This document shows, piece by piece, positions 8,762 through 22,367 of a stretch of 64,000 bases of DNA; the first letter of the stretch is position 1, and every line of letters begins with the position of its first letter. Source of the stretch: Thermomicrobiaceae bacterium (GTDB taxonomy: Bacteria > Chloroflexota > Chloroflexia > Thermomicrobiales > Thermomicrobiaceae); NCBI GenBank assembly GCA_014874455.1, contig JADBJL010000076.1, positions 1 through 64,000 on the forward strand, read 5' to 3'. The translations under genes and the position numbers were made by a program. The notes under the pieces are model-generated. The model saw only the letters and a list, made by a program, of their open reading frames with translations, was not told the origin of the DNA and did no database searches.

Positions 8762-9967
8762 TCAGCTCGATGGCGGCCAGCTCGCGTGCTCGGCCTTGGC
8801 CCGAGCGAGCAGTTCCGGATCGGTCAGCAGGTCGAAGGCGGTGAGGGCCATCGCCTTCGAGACCTTCAGCAGTTGCTCCTGGCCGAACGGCGAGCCTGAG
8901 GCCTCGACGACCTGCTGCGAGTGACCGGGGATCGGCTCGGTGCTGATGGCGAAGCTACCGGTCGCCACCGGGATGCGATGGCTGATGTTGCCGAGGTCGG
9001 TCGAGTACATGCCGCGGCCGGTACGCTCCCAGTGGATCTCCATCCCGACCTGGCGCATCCGCTCCAGGTAGCGCCGACCGATGACGTAGCTCGGGCGCAC
9101 GTCGTAGTAGGTCACGCCTTGCTCGGTCTTCAGTTCGGCTCCGGTCATGAGGGCAGCGCCCTCGGCCACCCGGCGCACCTTTTCCAGCACGCGCTCCAGG
9201 TCGTCGAGGGTGGCCGCCCGGACGTAGAACCTGGCCGCCGCGTAGTGCGGGACGATGTTCGGCGCGTCGCCCCCGTGCGTGATGATGCCGTGGATGCGGG
9301 TCTCCATCGGCACGTGCTGCCGGAGCGCGTCCAGCCCGGTGAACAGCTTGATGACGGCGTTGAGCGCGTTGACGCCGTTTTCTGGATCGGCCGCCGCGTG
9401 GGCCGGCTTGCCGAAGTACTCGAACGTCAACTCAGTGATGGCTAGGCAGGTGCCGTCCGGATAGCGCGTTCCCACCCCGGTCTGGTGGCCGGCGTGGTGC
9501 ACCATCAGCGCGGCGTCGACGTCGTCGAAGACGCCGGCCTGCTGGAGGATGATCTTGCCGCCGCCGGCCTCCTCAGCGGGGCAGCCGATCACCTCGAAGA
9601 TGCCCGGGATCTCGTCCATCACCGCACTCAGCCCGATAGCGGCAGCCAGCCCGGAGGCGGCGATCAGGTTGTGCCCGCAGCCGTGGCCGATACCGGGCAG
9701 CGCGTCGTACTCGGCCAGCACGGCGACGATCGGCCCGTCGGCCCGGCCGTGGCGGGAGGCGCGGAAGGCAGTCTCGAGCCCGCCGATCGGCTTCTCCACC
9801 TCGTAGCCGAACCGCTGGATGCTGGCGGCGAGCAGTGCCGACGCCCGGTGTTCCTGGAAGGCGATCTCCGGGTTCTGCCGGATCGTCTCCGCGACTTCGA
9901 GGATGAGATCCCGATGTCGATCGATCGCCTCGACGATGCGTCGCTCGAGCTCCTCGCGCGTGGCCAT
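8762..9967 (-). CDS. M20-family amidohydrolase (AbgB/aminoacylase-like)
   Basis: 401 residues from the ATG at 9967, which follows GGAGGGAGG. It is a zinc-dependent M20D-type hydrolase of N-acyl or p-aminobenzoyl amino acids. AEYDALPGIGHGCGHN carries the metal-binding Asp and His residues, CPAEEAGGGK has the catalytic Glu pair, and HGGDAPNIVP belongs to the dimerisation/substrate region. The C-terminal GHSQQVVEASGS is typical of the AbgB-like branch. It lies 31 nt downstream of the DDN-family gene on the same strand. Confidence 0.88.
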   Translation of the reverse strand: MATREELERRIVEAIDRHRDLILEVAETIRQNPEIAFQEHRASALLAASIQRFGYEVEKPIGGLETAFRASRHGRADGPIVAVLAEYDALPGIGHGCGHNLIAASGLAAAIGLSAVMDEIPGIFEVIGCPAEEAGGGKIILQQAGVFDDVDAALMVHHAGHQTGVGTRYPDGTCLAITELTFEYFGKPAHAAADPENGVNALNAVIKLFTGLDALRQHVPMETRIHGIITHGGDAPNIVPHYAAARFYVRAATLDDLERVLEKVRRVAEGAALMTGAELKTEQGVTYYDVRPSYVIGRRYLERMRQVGMEIHWERTGRGMYSTDLGNISHRIPVATGSFAISTEPIPGHSQQVVEASGSPFGQEQLLKVSKAMALTAFDLLTDPELLARAKAEHASWPPSS

Positions 9968-9998
9968 AGCTGCCTCCCTCCTACACACGCCAGCCCTG

Positions 9999-10481
9999 TC
10001 ACTCTACCTCACCGTGCCCGAAACGGGCAGGGTTTTGACAATGATCGACCGGGCCGGTGATCCGGAAGACCGGGTGGCGAGGGGTCTCGGCGACGAAAGC
10101 GTCGATCGGATCGTCCGGTGAGACGTCGAAGTAGGGGCGAACCACCGGTACCTGGCGGAGGTACTCCTTGAGGATCGCGGCGGTCTCTTCCGGGGTGACC
10201 TCCTGGATCCGCACCGTCTCGACGCGTCGCCCGCGGTGGAGCGTGACCTGCCCGGCCGCCCGCGCGTTCCGCACCCAGTTGACTTCTCCGTACGGCGCGA
10301 CGAGCCAGCGCTGGGTGCCCCGCTCGACCAGCGTCACCGGCGTCGTGTACAGCCGGCCGGTCTTGCGCCCCTTAACCGTGAGCAGGTACGTGTGCGGGAT
10401 CGGCAGGCCGAGCCTCAACAGAGCACGCACGAGCGCGTTCACGGCGCGCCGCCAGCGTGTGCGGCGATAGGTGCGTGCCAT
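9999..10481 (-). CDS. DDN-family deazaflavin(F420)-dependent oxidoreductase
   Basis: 160 residues. TVKGRKTGRLYTTPV followed by PYGEVNWVRNARAAG are the conserved blocks of the deazaflavin-dependent nitroreductase family (split beta-barrel fold), which uses F420H2 in actinobacteria and Chloroflexota. The N-terminal basic helix (RRTRWRRAVNALVRALLRLGL) may bind the membrane. It is co-directional with the M20 gene, so the two may form an operon. The physiological substrate is unknown. Confidence 0.85.
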   Translation of the reverse strand: MARTYRRTRWRRAVNALVRALLRLGLPIPHTYLLTVKGRKTGRLYTTPVTLVERGTQRWLVAPYGEVNWVRNARAAGQVTLHRGRRVETVRIQEVTPEETAAILKEYLRQVPVVRPYFDVSPDDPIDAFVAETPRHPVFRITGPVDHCQNPARFGHGEVE

Positions 10482-10560
10482 AGCGCCGTCGCCTCCGAGC
10501 GAAACTCTCGCCTGGTTCAGCAGGTGAGAGGATACGCCGGTGTCGATCGAGCATCACCGA

Positions 10561-12618
10561 CTATGGCGGCGCCACGCCGAGCTGCTCGGCCAGCGCTTCC
10601 GGCTCCGTTACCGGCTGCTGGCAGGCGAAGTTGCGGCACACGTATGCGGTCGCGTGGCTGTCCACTGTCGTCCGGTGGGCCAGCAGCGGCACGATCTCAG
10701 CGGCCTGCTCGTCGCCGGGCCGGCGCAGGGCGACCACCTTGTACGGCTGGTACGGCTCGCGCACCACGCGAAGCAGCGCCCGCGTGTCAGCCGCCGACGG
10801 CTCCCCGACGAGCGCCACCTCGAACGGCTGGCCCAATGCGAAGTCGATCGCGATCAGGAACTGCCCGAAGCCAACCGGATGCTCGGAGGCCAGCTTCGCG
10901 TACCGCTCGAGAATCGCCGTCGCCCGCTGCTGGTAGCGCGGCTCGCCCAGCAGCAGGGAGAGCCGCAGCAGCGCCTCGGCGGCGGCGCCGTTCCCGCTCG
11001 GCGTGGCGGAGTCAAAGAGCCCCTTAGGCCGGGCGACCAGCGCCTCGCCGCGCACGCTGGTATCGAAGAAGTCGCCCTGCTCCGGGTCGCTGAACTCGGC
11101 GAGCATTGTCTCGGCCAGCTCGCGGGCCCAGGCGATCCAGCGCGCCTCGAAGGTCGCCTCGTAGAGCGAGACCAGCCCATTGACCAGGTAGGCATAGTCC
11201 TCCAACAGGCCCTCGACCTTCGCCCGGCCATCCTTGTAGACGTGGTACAGGTGGCCATCGCGCGCGACGGTCGCGCGCAGCAACTCGGCGTTTCGGGTGG
11301 CGGCTACGGCGTAGTCGTCGCGGCCGAGCGCGGTGGCCGCCTCGGCCAGGGCGCGGAGCATCAAGCCGTTCCAGGAGGTGATCACCTTCTCGTCGCGTCC
11401 CGGCCAGACCCGGCGAGCGCGCGCCTCGTACAGCTTCCGGCGGGCATCGGCGATGATTCGCTCGAGCTCGTCGGGCGCGAGCCCGAGTTCCGCCGCCACC
11501 TCGCGCGGGTCGCGCGGCACGTGCAGGATGCTCTTCCCTTCGAAGTTACCGCCCGGCCGTACCCCGAAGAAGCGCATCACGACCCGGGCCTGCTCCGGCC
11601 CGAGCACGTCCTCGATCTCCTCCGGCGTCCACAGGTAGAACTTGCCCTCCTCGCCCTCGGTGTCGGCGTCCTGCGTGGCGTAGAAGCCGCCCTCAGGACT
11701 GGTCATCTCCCGCAGGACGTAGTCGATGGTCTCCTCGGCGATGCGGCGGAAGAACCGGTTTCCGGACGCCTGGTAGGCCAGCACGTAGACGCGGCTCAGA
11801 AGCGCGTTGTCGTAGAGCATCTTCTCGAAGTGCGGCACCAGCCACACGGCGTCGACCGCGTAGCGGTGGAACCCGCCGCCGATCTGGTCGTAGATGCCGC
11901 CGCGGGCCATCCGGTCGAGCGTGATGGTGACCATCTCGAGCGCCCGTGGCGCTCCGGTGCGCTTGAACGTGCGCAGCAGGAATTCGAGCGGCATGGGCGA
12001 GGGAAACTTGGGTGCTCCGCCGAAGCCGCCGTGCTCGCGGTCGAACTGCGGCACCAGGTTGCGGGCAGCCTCGTCGAGCAGCGACGGCTGTACGCTGGTC
12101 GACTCCAGTGGTAGGCGGAACTGCTGCTCGAGGTGCTTGACCAGCTCGCCCGAAGCCCGCTCGACCTCGTCGCGCCGCTGGCGGTAGGCCTCGGCGACGG
12201 CGAGCAAGACGCGCGGGAAGCCCGGCATCTGGCCGCGGTCCTCCGGCGGGAAGTAGGTACCGCCGTAGAACGGCTTGCCGTCAGGGGTGAGAAAGACCGT
12301 GAGCGGCCAGCCGCCGTGGCCGGTGAGCACCTGCACCGCGCTCATGTACAGCTCGTCCAGATCCGGCCGCTCTTCCCGATCGACCTTGACGTTGACGAAC
12401 AGCTCGTTCATGAGCTGGGCGATCGCGGGGTTCTCGAACGACTCGTGCTCCATCACGTGGCACCAGTGGCAGGCCGAATAGCCGATGCTCAGCAGGATCG
12501 GCTTGTCCTGCTCGCGCGCCACGCGGAAGGCCTCGTCGCCCCAGGGGTACCAGTCGACGGGGTTATCGGCGTGCTGGAGAAGATACGGGCTGGTCTCGTG
12601 CTGCAGACGGTTCGGCAT
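10561..12618 (-). CDS. DUF255 thioredoxin-fold / (alpha/alpha)6-barrel protein (YyaL/spermatogenesis-associated 20 type)
   Basis: 685 residues. The N-terminal thioredoxin-like domain (1-170) contains the hallmark [16 protein letters not shown], with the C50-H-W-C53 redox pair, and [25 protein letters not shown] long alpha-helical toroid like that of N-acylglucosamine 2-epimerases fills the rest. The ATG at 12618 follows GAGGA, and I prefer it to an upstream in-frame start. The family is widespread but its reaction is unproven. The gene stands alone between divergent and convergent neighbours. Confidence 0.9.
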   Translation of the reverse strand: MPNRLQHETSPYLLQHADNPVDWYPWGDEAFRVAREQDKPILLSIGYSACHWCHVMEHESFENPAIAQLMNELFVNVKVDREERPDLDELYMSAVQVLTGHGGWPLTVFLTPDGKPFYGGTYFPPEDRGQMPGFPRVLLAVAEAYRQRRDEVERASGELVKHLEQQFRLPLESTSVQPSLLDEAARNLVPQFDREHGGFGGAPKFPSPMPLEFLLRTFKRTGAPRALEMVTITLDRMARGGIYDQIGGGFHRYAVDAVWLVPHFEKMLYDNALLSRVYVLAYQASGNRFFRRIAEETIDYVLREMTSPEGGFYATQDADTEGEEGKFYLWTPEEIEDVLGPEQARVVMRFFGVRPGGNFEGKSILHVPRDPREVAAELGLAPDELERIIADARRKLYEARARRVWPGRDEKVITSWNGLMLRALAEAATALGRDDYAVAATRNAELLRATVARDGHLYHVYKDGRAKVEGLLEDYAYLVNGLVSLYEATFEARWIAWARELAETMLAEFSDPEQGDFFDTSVRGEALVARPKGLFDSATPSGNGAAAEALLRLSLLLGEPRYQQRATAILERYAKLASEHPVGFGQFLIAIDFALGQPFEVALVGEPSAADTRALLRVVREPYQPYKVVALRRPGDEQAAEIVPLLAHRTTVDSHATAYVCRNFACQQPVTEPEALAEQLGVAPP

Positions 12619-12880
12619 GGTGCTTTCCTCTCGATAGCGGGTTCCACCGGTCTTGACGGGCGAGCCCGTCGAGACGCGGAGGTCAGCAGAACGGCTGCGT
12701 CGCGTGCCCGTGCGCGCGGTGGCCGCTCGAGGGGTTATCATGGCTGAAGCTTAGCAGAACCTTCCGCAGAGGGCAGGCGATGGCAGGCTCAGCAGCGTCG
12801 TGACAGAATCAACGTAGCGGAGACCACACGAGCAGGCAGCCCGCCCTACGATGCCCATCCCTTCGGAGAGGAGTGCTCAG

Positions 12881-14851
12881 ATGTCTTCCCGCATCACGGC
12901 ATCCTACGGCACCTGGCGCTCGCCGATCACCGCGAGCTGGGCTGCGCAGGCGAGCGTGCGGCTGAGCGAGCTGCGCCGAGACGGTGGGGCCACGTGGTGG
13001 GTCGAGAGCCGGCCCGCCGAGCAGGGTCGGGCCGTTATCGTGCGTGCCGATGACGGCGGAACGCCGCGCGATGTCACCCCGCCGGGGTTCGATGCCCGCA
13101 CCCGTGTCCACGAGTACGGCGGCGGGGCCTACATCCTCTACCGGGGCACGGTCTTCTTCAGCCACTTCCCCGACCAGCGCCTCTACCGGCAGGATCCCGG
13201 ACAGGAACCGCGTCCGATCACGCCGGAGCCGCCGCTGCCGGCCGGCCTGCGCTATGCCGACGGCCGCGTCACCCCCGACGGGCGCTTGATCGTGGCCGTG
13301 CGCGAGCGGCACGAGATCGACGGCTCGGTGATCAATGAGCTGGTGACGCTCCCGACCGACGGCGGCGTGGCCCCTCGGGTGATCGCGAGCGGTCGCGACT
13401 TCTATGCCGCTCCGCGCATCAGCCCCGACGGCCGGCGACTGTGCTGGCTCTGCTGGGATCACCCGCAGATGCCCTGGGACGGCACCGAACTCTGGCTCGC
13501 CGAGCTGAACGATGACGGCTCGATCGACCAGGCTCGCCAGATCGCGGGTGGGCCGAGCGAGGCGGTCACGCAGCCGCAGTGGGGGCCGGACGGCCAGCTC
13601 TACTTCCTGTCGGATCGCAGCGGCTGGTGGAACCCCTATCGCTGGCAGGAGGGTGCCGAGCCGCAGGCGGTCGCCTCGCTCGAGGCCGAGATCGGCGAGC
13701 CGCACTGGGTCTTCGGCCAGTCGCGCTACGCGGTGCTGCCGGACGGCCGCCTCGTCTGCGCCGCCTCCGAGCACGGGGTCGACCGGCTCGTCGTCGTCGG
13801 CCGCGATGGCCGGATCAGCCGCCTCGCGGTACCGTGGCAGGCGATCTGGATGGTGGTCAGCGATCCGGCACGAACCGATCGGGTCTGGCTGATCGCTGGT
13901 GCCCCGAGCCTGCCCACTGCGGTGGTCGAGCTCGAGCTCGACTCCGGGCGGTGGACAGCGCTCCGCCAGAGTGTGACCGACGTCTTGCCTCCCGAGTGGA
14001 TCTCCTCGCCGCAGCCGCTCACCTTCCCCACCGACAGCGGCCGAGAGGCGTACGCCTTTTACTACCCGCCGACGAATCCCGAGTTTCAGGCACCGCCTGA
14101 CGAGCGCCCCCCGTTGCTGGTCTTCTGCCACGGCGGGCCGACCGGCCACGTGCGCCCCGACTACAACCTCGGCATCCAGTTCTGGACGAGCCGCGGGTTC
14201 GCTGTCGTGGACGTGAACTACGGGGGGAGTACCGGCTACGGCCGTGCCTACCGCGAGCGGCTGAGGCGGGAGTGGGGGATCGTGGACGTCCGTGACTGCC
14301 TGAACGCCGCCCGCTACCTGGCTTCGAGCGGGATGGTTCACCCCTGGCGGATGGCGATCCGGGGCGGCTCAGCCGGCGGCTACACGGTGCTCTGCGCGCT
14401 GGCCTTCCACCGTCTCTTCGCCGCCGGGACGAGCTACTTCGGGCTGTCGGATCTCGAAGCGTTCGTGCGCTCGACGCACAAGTTCGAGTCGCGCTACCTC
14501 GATCGCCTCGTCGGCCCGTACCCCGAGGCGCAGGAGGTCTACCGCGAGCGGTCGCCAGTCCACTTCGCGCAGCGGATCGAGGCGCCGGTGCTCTTGCTGC
14601 AAGGCTCCGAGGATCGCGTCGTGCCGCCAGAGCAGGCCGAGCTGATGGTTCAGGCGCTGCAGGCCCGCAGGCGACCGTATGCCTATCTGCTCTTCCCCGG
14701 CGAAGGCCACGGCTTCCGCCGCAGCGAGACGCTCCAGCGCTGCTTCGAGGCGGAGCTCTCGTTCTATGCCCAGGTGTTCGGCTTCACCCCCGCCGACCAG
14801 ATCGAGCCGATCCGGATCGAGAACCTCCGCGCTGAGCGACTCGGATCCTGA
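12881..14851 (+). CDS. S9-family peptidase (prolyl oligopeptidase/acylaminoacyl peptidase type)
   Basis: 656 residues from the ATG at 12881, which follows GAGAGGAG. An N-terminal beta-propeller domain (about 1-390) precedes an alpha/beta-hydrolase domain. The catalytic triad is visible: Ser497 in GGSAGG, Asp578 in GSEDRVV and His610 in GEGHGF. VFCHGGPTGH forms the oxyanion region. There is no signal peptide, so it is probably cytoplasmic and degrades short peptides. The next gene starts 35 nt downstream on the same strand. Confidence 0.93.
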   Translation: MSSRITASYGTWRSPITASWAAQASVRLSELRRDGGATWWVESRPAEQGRAVIVRADDGGTPRDVTPPGFDARTRVHEYGGGAYILYRGTVFFSHFPDQRLYRQDPGQEPRPITPEPPLPAGLRYADGRVTPDGRLIVAVRERHEIDGSVINELVTLPTDGGVAPRVIASGRDFYAAPRISPDGRRLCWLCWDHPQMPWDGTELWLAELNDDGSIDQARQIAGGPSEAVTQPQWGPDGQLYFLSDRSGWWNPYRWQEGAEPQAVASLEAEIGEPHWVFGQSRYAVLPDGRLVCAASEHGVDRLVVVGRDGRISRLAVPWQAIWMVVSDPARTDRVWLIAGAPSLPTAVVELELDSGRWTALRQSVTDVLPPEWISSPQPLTFPTDSGREAYAFYYPPTNPEFQAPPDERPPLLVFCHGGPTGHVRPDYNLGIQFWTSRGFAVVDVNYGGSTGYGRAYRERLRREWGIVDVRDCLNAARYLASSGMVHPWRMAIRGGSAGGYTVLCALAFHRLFAAGTSYFGLSDLEAFVRSTHKFESRYLDRLVGPYPEAQEVYRERSPVHFAQRIEAPVLLLQGSEDRVVPPEQAELMVQALQARRRPYAYLLFPGEGHGFRRSETLQRCFEAELSFYAQVFGFTPADQIEPIRIENLRAERLGS

Positions 14852-14886
14852 CTGGGCCCTAAAGCGTCGACGAGAGCGCCCCCGAG

Positions 14887-17352
14887 ATGAGCGCCCTGTC
14901 GCAGACGACTGCAGCGCTGGCACGGGCTGAACTGGACCGGGAGACCCTTGGCGTCGGGCTGCTGGCGGCCGCCACGATGCTCCTGGAGACGACCCTGACC
15001 CGGCTGCTGGCAGTCGGCCAGTCGTACCACTTCGCCTTCCTGGCGATCAGTCTGGCTCTACTGGGTTTCGGTGCCAGCGGAAGCGTGCTCACCCTCTGGC
15101 CGGGCGTGGCGCGCGACGTCGCGGGCCGGCTGCTTCCGCTGGCCGGGACAGGCTTCGCCCTCGGTGTGGCGCTCTCCTGGCTCGCGGTCAACTGGCTCCC
15201 GTTCGATAGCTACCGGATCGCCTGGGAGCGACGGCAGCTCCTCTACCTTGCCGGCTACTGCCTGGCGCTGGCGCTGCCGTTCGTCTGGAGCGGGCTCGGC
15301 ATCGGCGGCGCGCTGGCCAGCCGCTCGGAGCGGCACCTGGTCTACGCCGGTAACCTGGTCGGATCCGCGCTGGGGACGCTGCTGGCGTTGCTCACCATGG
15401 AGGCTGCTGGCGTCCCGGGCGCGCTGCTCGCGAGCGCCGTACTGGGTGCGGGGCCCGTCCTCGTCCGGCCCTCGCGGCGCCTCCGCTTCGCCGTGGCTGG
15501 GATGGCCGGAGGCGCGCTGGTCGGGTTCGTCGTGCTCGCGTGGCTGAACTGGCAGGCGGCCGCGCCGCTGGGCCTGGAACTCTCACCCTACCGGGGGCTC
15601 GCACACCTGCGCCGCTACCCAGGTGCCGAGACCGTGTATGCCCGCTGGAGCGCGACGGCTCGAGTCGACGTGGTGGCGGACGCCGGGGTACGACAGTTCC
15701 CAGGCCTCAGCTATACCTACGACGGCCTACCGCCCTCGCAACTCGGGCTCTCGCTCGATGCCGAGTCGCCCCAACCGGTGACACTTCAACACCCCGAGGA
15801 GTTCGACCTCGCGGCCTATCTGCCAGAGGCAGTGGCTTTCCAGCTCCGGCCTAGCGCTCGGGTACTCGTCCTCGAGCCCGCAGGTGGCCTCGGCGTGCTC
15901 CAGGCGCTGGCCGGTGGCGCCCGTGAGGTGCAGGTGACGCTTGGTAGCGGGCTGGTGCGAGAGGCTGTGGCGCATGGTGCGGTGCCCTACGATGTCTACG
16001 CTGACCCACGGGTCACCGTGATCGTCGAGCCGCCGCGATCGACCCTGGCACGCGACAGGCCGTCCTACGACATCGTCTTTCTGCCGCTGGCAGACGCCTA
16101 CCGCCCGGTGATGGCAGGCAGCTACAGCCTGGGCGAGACCTACCTCCTCACGCAAGAGGCCATCGGCCGCATGCTCGATCGGCTCGCCCCGGGCGGCATA
16201 CTGGTGGCGACCCGCTGGCTCCAGACCCCGCCGAGTGAAGACCTGCGCCTGCTGGCGACGGTCGCGGCGGCACTGGAGGCGCGAGGCCAGCAGCCGGCCG
16301 AGCGCGTCGTGGCCTACCGGTCGTTGCAGACCCTCACGGTTCTCGTGAGCCCGGCCGGCTGGTCTGACGCTGAGCTCGAACGGCTGCGGGCATTCCTCGA
16401 GGCGCGGCGCTACGACCTGGTCTGGGCCCCAGGCGTGCGGCCGGACGAGGTCAACCGCTTCAACCGGATGCCGTCCCCCGAGCATTACCTGGCAGCGAAG
16501 GAGCTGCTGGCCGGCGCAGGGAAGCGCTTCCTGGAGTCGTACCCGTTCGCGGTGGGGCCGGTGACTGACGACCGCCCGTTTTTCTTCCACTTCTTCCGCT
16601 GGCGGCAGACGCCCGACGTGCTCGCGACCGCCGGCCATACCTGGCAGCCGTTCGGCGGTAGCGGATACCTCGTCCTCCTGGTGCTGCTGGCCGTGGTCGT
16701 GGTGCTGAGCCTCGCCCTGATCCTGGCCCCGCTGCTGGTGCGCCGGCCAGCGCTCGCGGGCTCGAGCGAGCTGCGGGCACCCGCGCTCGTCTACTTCGGC
16801 GCCATCGGCCTGGGCTTCTTGCTGGTCGAGATCCCGCTGATCCAGGTGGCGATGCTCTCGCTCGGCCAGCCGAGCCTGGCGTTCGCCGTGGTGGCCGCGC
16901 TGGTTCTGAGCGGGGCCGGGCTCGGAAGCAGTGTGGCGAGCCGGATTCCAGAGAGCGCTCCGGTCACCGGGCTCGTCGGGATACTCGCGGCCGGTATCGC
17001 GATCAGCCTGCCGATCCTGGTTAGCGGCACGCTGGGCTGGCCCCTGTTCGGCCGGGTGCTCGTCCTCGCGCTCGGTATACTGCCGCTCGCCGTGGCGATG
17101 GGGTTACCGTTCCCATTGGGGCTGGGCTGGCTCACCCGGCGGTCACCTGGGCTGATCCCGTGGGTGTGGGCGATCAACGGCTGCGCCTCAGTCATCGGCG
17201 GTGTCGTGGCCGCGATGGTGGCACTGAGCTTCGGGCTGCGCTCGACGGTGCTGCTGGGTGCAGCCTGCTATATCGTGGCCTTGCTCGCGGCAGTGAGAGC
17301 GTCGCGATCGCCGAGCCCACGCCTGGTTGCAGCACCGGGTCGGGAGGGCTAG
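14887..17352 (+). CDS. Membrane-embedded spermidine-synthase-like protein
   Basis: 821 residues. About seven hydrophobic segments (residues ~20-225) are followed by a soluble Rossmann domain (~260-560). That domain has a SAM-like loop (VLVLEPAGGLGVLQAL) and YDIVFLPLADAY, as in spermidine-synthase-fold proteins. About seven further hydrophobic segments (~595-810) follow. This layout is typical of MFS/spermidine-synthase fused proteins of unknown function. The usual catalytic Asp of polyamine synthases in the DxGGG motif is not evident, so a polyamine product is doubtful. It ends 14 bp from the convergent PCMT gene. Confidence 0.75.
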   Translation: MSALSQTTAALARAELDRETLGVGLLAAATMLLETTLTRLLAVGQSYHFAFLAISLALLGFGASGSVLTLWPGVARDVAGRLLPLAGTGFALGVALSWLAVNWLPFDSYRIAWERRQLLYLAGYCLALALPFVWSGLGIGGALASRSERHLVYAGNLVGSALGTLLALLTMEAAGVPGALLASAVLGAGPVLVRPSRRLRFAVAGMAGGALVGFVVLAWLNWQAAAPLGLELSPYRGLAHLRRYPGAETVYARWSATARVDVVADAGVRQFPGLSYTYDGLPPSQLGLSLDAESPQPVTLQHPEEFDLAAYLPEAVAFQLRPSARVLVLEPAGGLGVLQALAGGAREVQVTLGSGLVREAVAHGAVPYDVYADPRVTVIVEPPRSTLARDRPSYDIVFLPLADAYRPVMAGSYSLGETYLLTQEAIGRMLDRLAPGGILVATRWLQTPPSEDLRLLATVAAALEARGQQPAERVVAYRSLQTLTVLVSPAGWSDAELERLRAFLEARRYDLVWAPGVRPDEVNRFNRMPSPEHYLAAKELLAGAGKRFLESYPFAVGPVTDDRPFFFHFFRWRQTPDVLATAGHTWQPFGGSGYLVLLVLLAVVVVLSLALILAPLLVRRPALAGSSELRAPALVYFGAIGLGFLLVEIPLIQVAMLSLGQPSLAFAVVAALVLSGAGLGSSVASRIPESAPVTGLVGILAAGIAISLPILVSGTLGWPLFGRVLVLALGILPLAVAMGLPFPLGLGWLTRRSPGLIPWVWAINGCASVIGGVVAAMVALSFGLRSTVLLGAACYIVALLAAVRASRSPSPRLVAAPGREG

Positions 17353-17366
17353 GCGAAGCTGCTCCG

Positions 17367-18125
17367 CTACGGCTCCTCGCGGACGAGCGGCACGAAGAGT
17401 ACCGGGCCGAGGTTAGTGGCCTGGAGCTGGCCGTCGGCCCCCTTCTCGAACAGCCAGAGGGTCTGGTAGCTGCCCTGAGGGCCGATCGGGATGACGAGGC
17501 GGCCGCCGGGCGCGAGCTGCTCGATCAGTGGCTGTGGGAGGTGATCGGGAGCGGCGGTAACGATGATGGCGTCGTACGGCGCGTGCTCGGGCCAACCGAA
17601 GTAGCCGTCTCCCTGCTTGACGTGCACGCGCTCGTAGCCCAGCTCGTGCAGACGCCGGGTAGCCTGCTCGGCGAGCTGCGGGATGATCTCGACCGTGTAG
17701 ACTTCGCAGCCGATCTCGGCGAGCACGGCCGCCTGGTAGCCACTCCCGGTGCCGATCTCCAGCACTCGATCGCCTGGCTCGACGCGTAGCGCCTCGGTCA
17801 TCAGCGCCACGATGTAGGGCTGGGAGATGGTCTGGCCGTATCCGATCGGCAGCGGACGGTCTTCGTAGGCCCGGCTGATCAGGTCGGACGGCACGAAGCG
17901 GTGGCGGGGTACCGCGCGCATGGCCTTGAGCGTGCGCGGGTCGGTGATGCCGCGCGCCTCGATCTGGTGGCGAACCATCTGCTCCCGGGACTCGGTGTAA
18001 ACGTCCTCGCCGGGCGTGCCTGTCGGCGACGCTGTCCCAATGCCCGGCTCCGAGCGTGGCGGGAGCGCCCGGCAGGCTGCGAGCGCCAGCACGAGGAGCA
18101 CGAGAAGGGGGAGCACGCCGCGCAT
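17367..18125 (-). CDS. pcm: Lipoprotein-type protein-L-isoaspartate O-methyltransferase
   Basis: 252 residues. PCMT uses SAM to methylate isoaspartyl residues in damaged proteins. The family blocks are all present: [28 protein letters not shown], and the SAM loop [15 protein letters not shown] followed by [21 protein letters not shown]. The first 18 residues form a lipoprotein signal ([11 protein letters not shown], lipobox LAAC with Cys18), then a Pro/Thr-rich linker, so the mature enzyme would be anchored outside the cytoplasm. That is odd for a SAM enzyme. Starting at a later residue would remove the signal, but I see no better start. Confidence 0.9.
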   Translation of the reverse strand: MRGVLPLLVLLVLALAACRALPPRSEPGIGTASPTGTPGEDVYTESREQMVRHQIEARGITDPRTLKAMRAVPRHRFVPSDLISRAYEDRPLPIGYGQTISQPYIVALMTEALRVEPGDRVLEIGTGSGYQAAVLAEIGCEVYTVEIIPQLAEQATRRLHELGYERVHVKQGDGYFGWPEHAPYDAIIVTAAPDHLPQPLIEQLAPGGRLVIPIGPQGSYQTLWLFEKGADGQLQATNLGPVLFVPLVREEP

Positions 18126-18154
18126 CGCACGACCTCGATCCGGCGCAGCCGCTC

Positions 18155-22364
<4,210 letters not shown>

Positions 22365-22367
22365 CCG

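Noticed and set aside
10540-12114. Long plus-strand open frame opposite the DUF255 gene
   Set aside because: Shadow frame; the minus strand encodes a recognised family with CHWC and a ribosome site.
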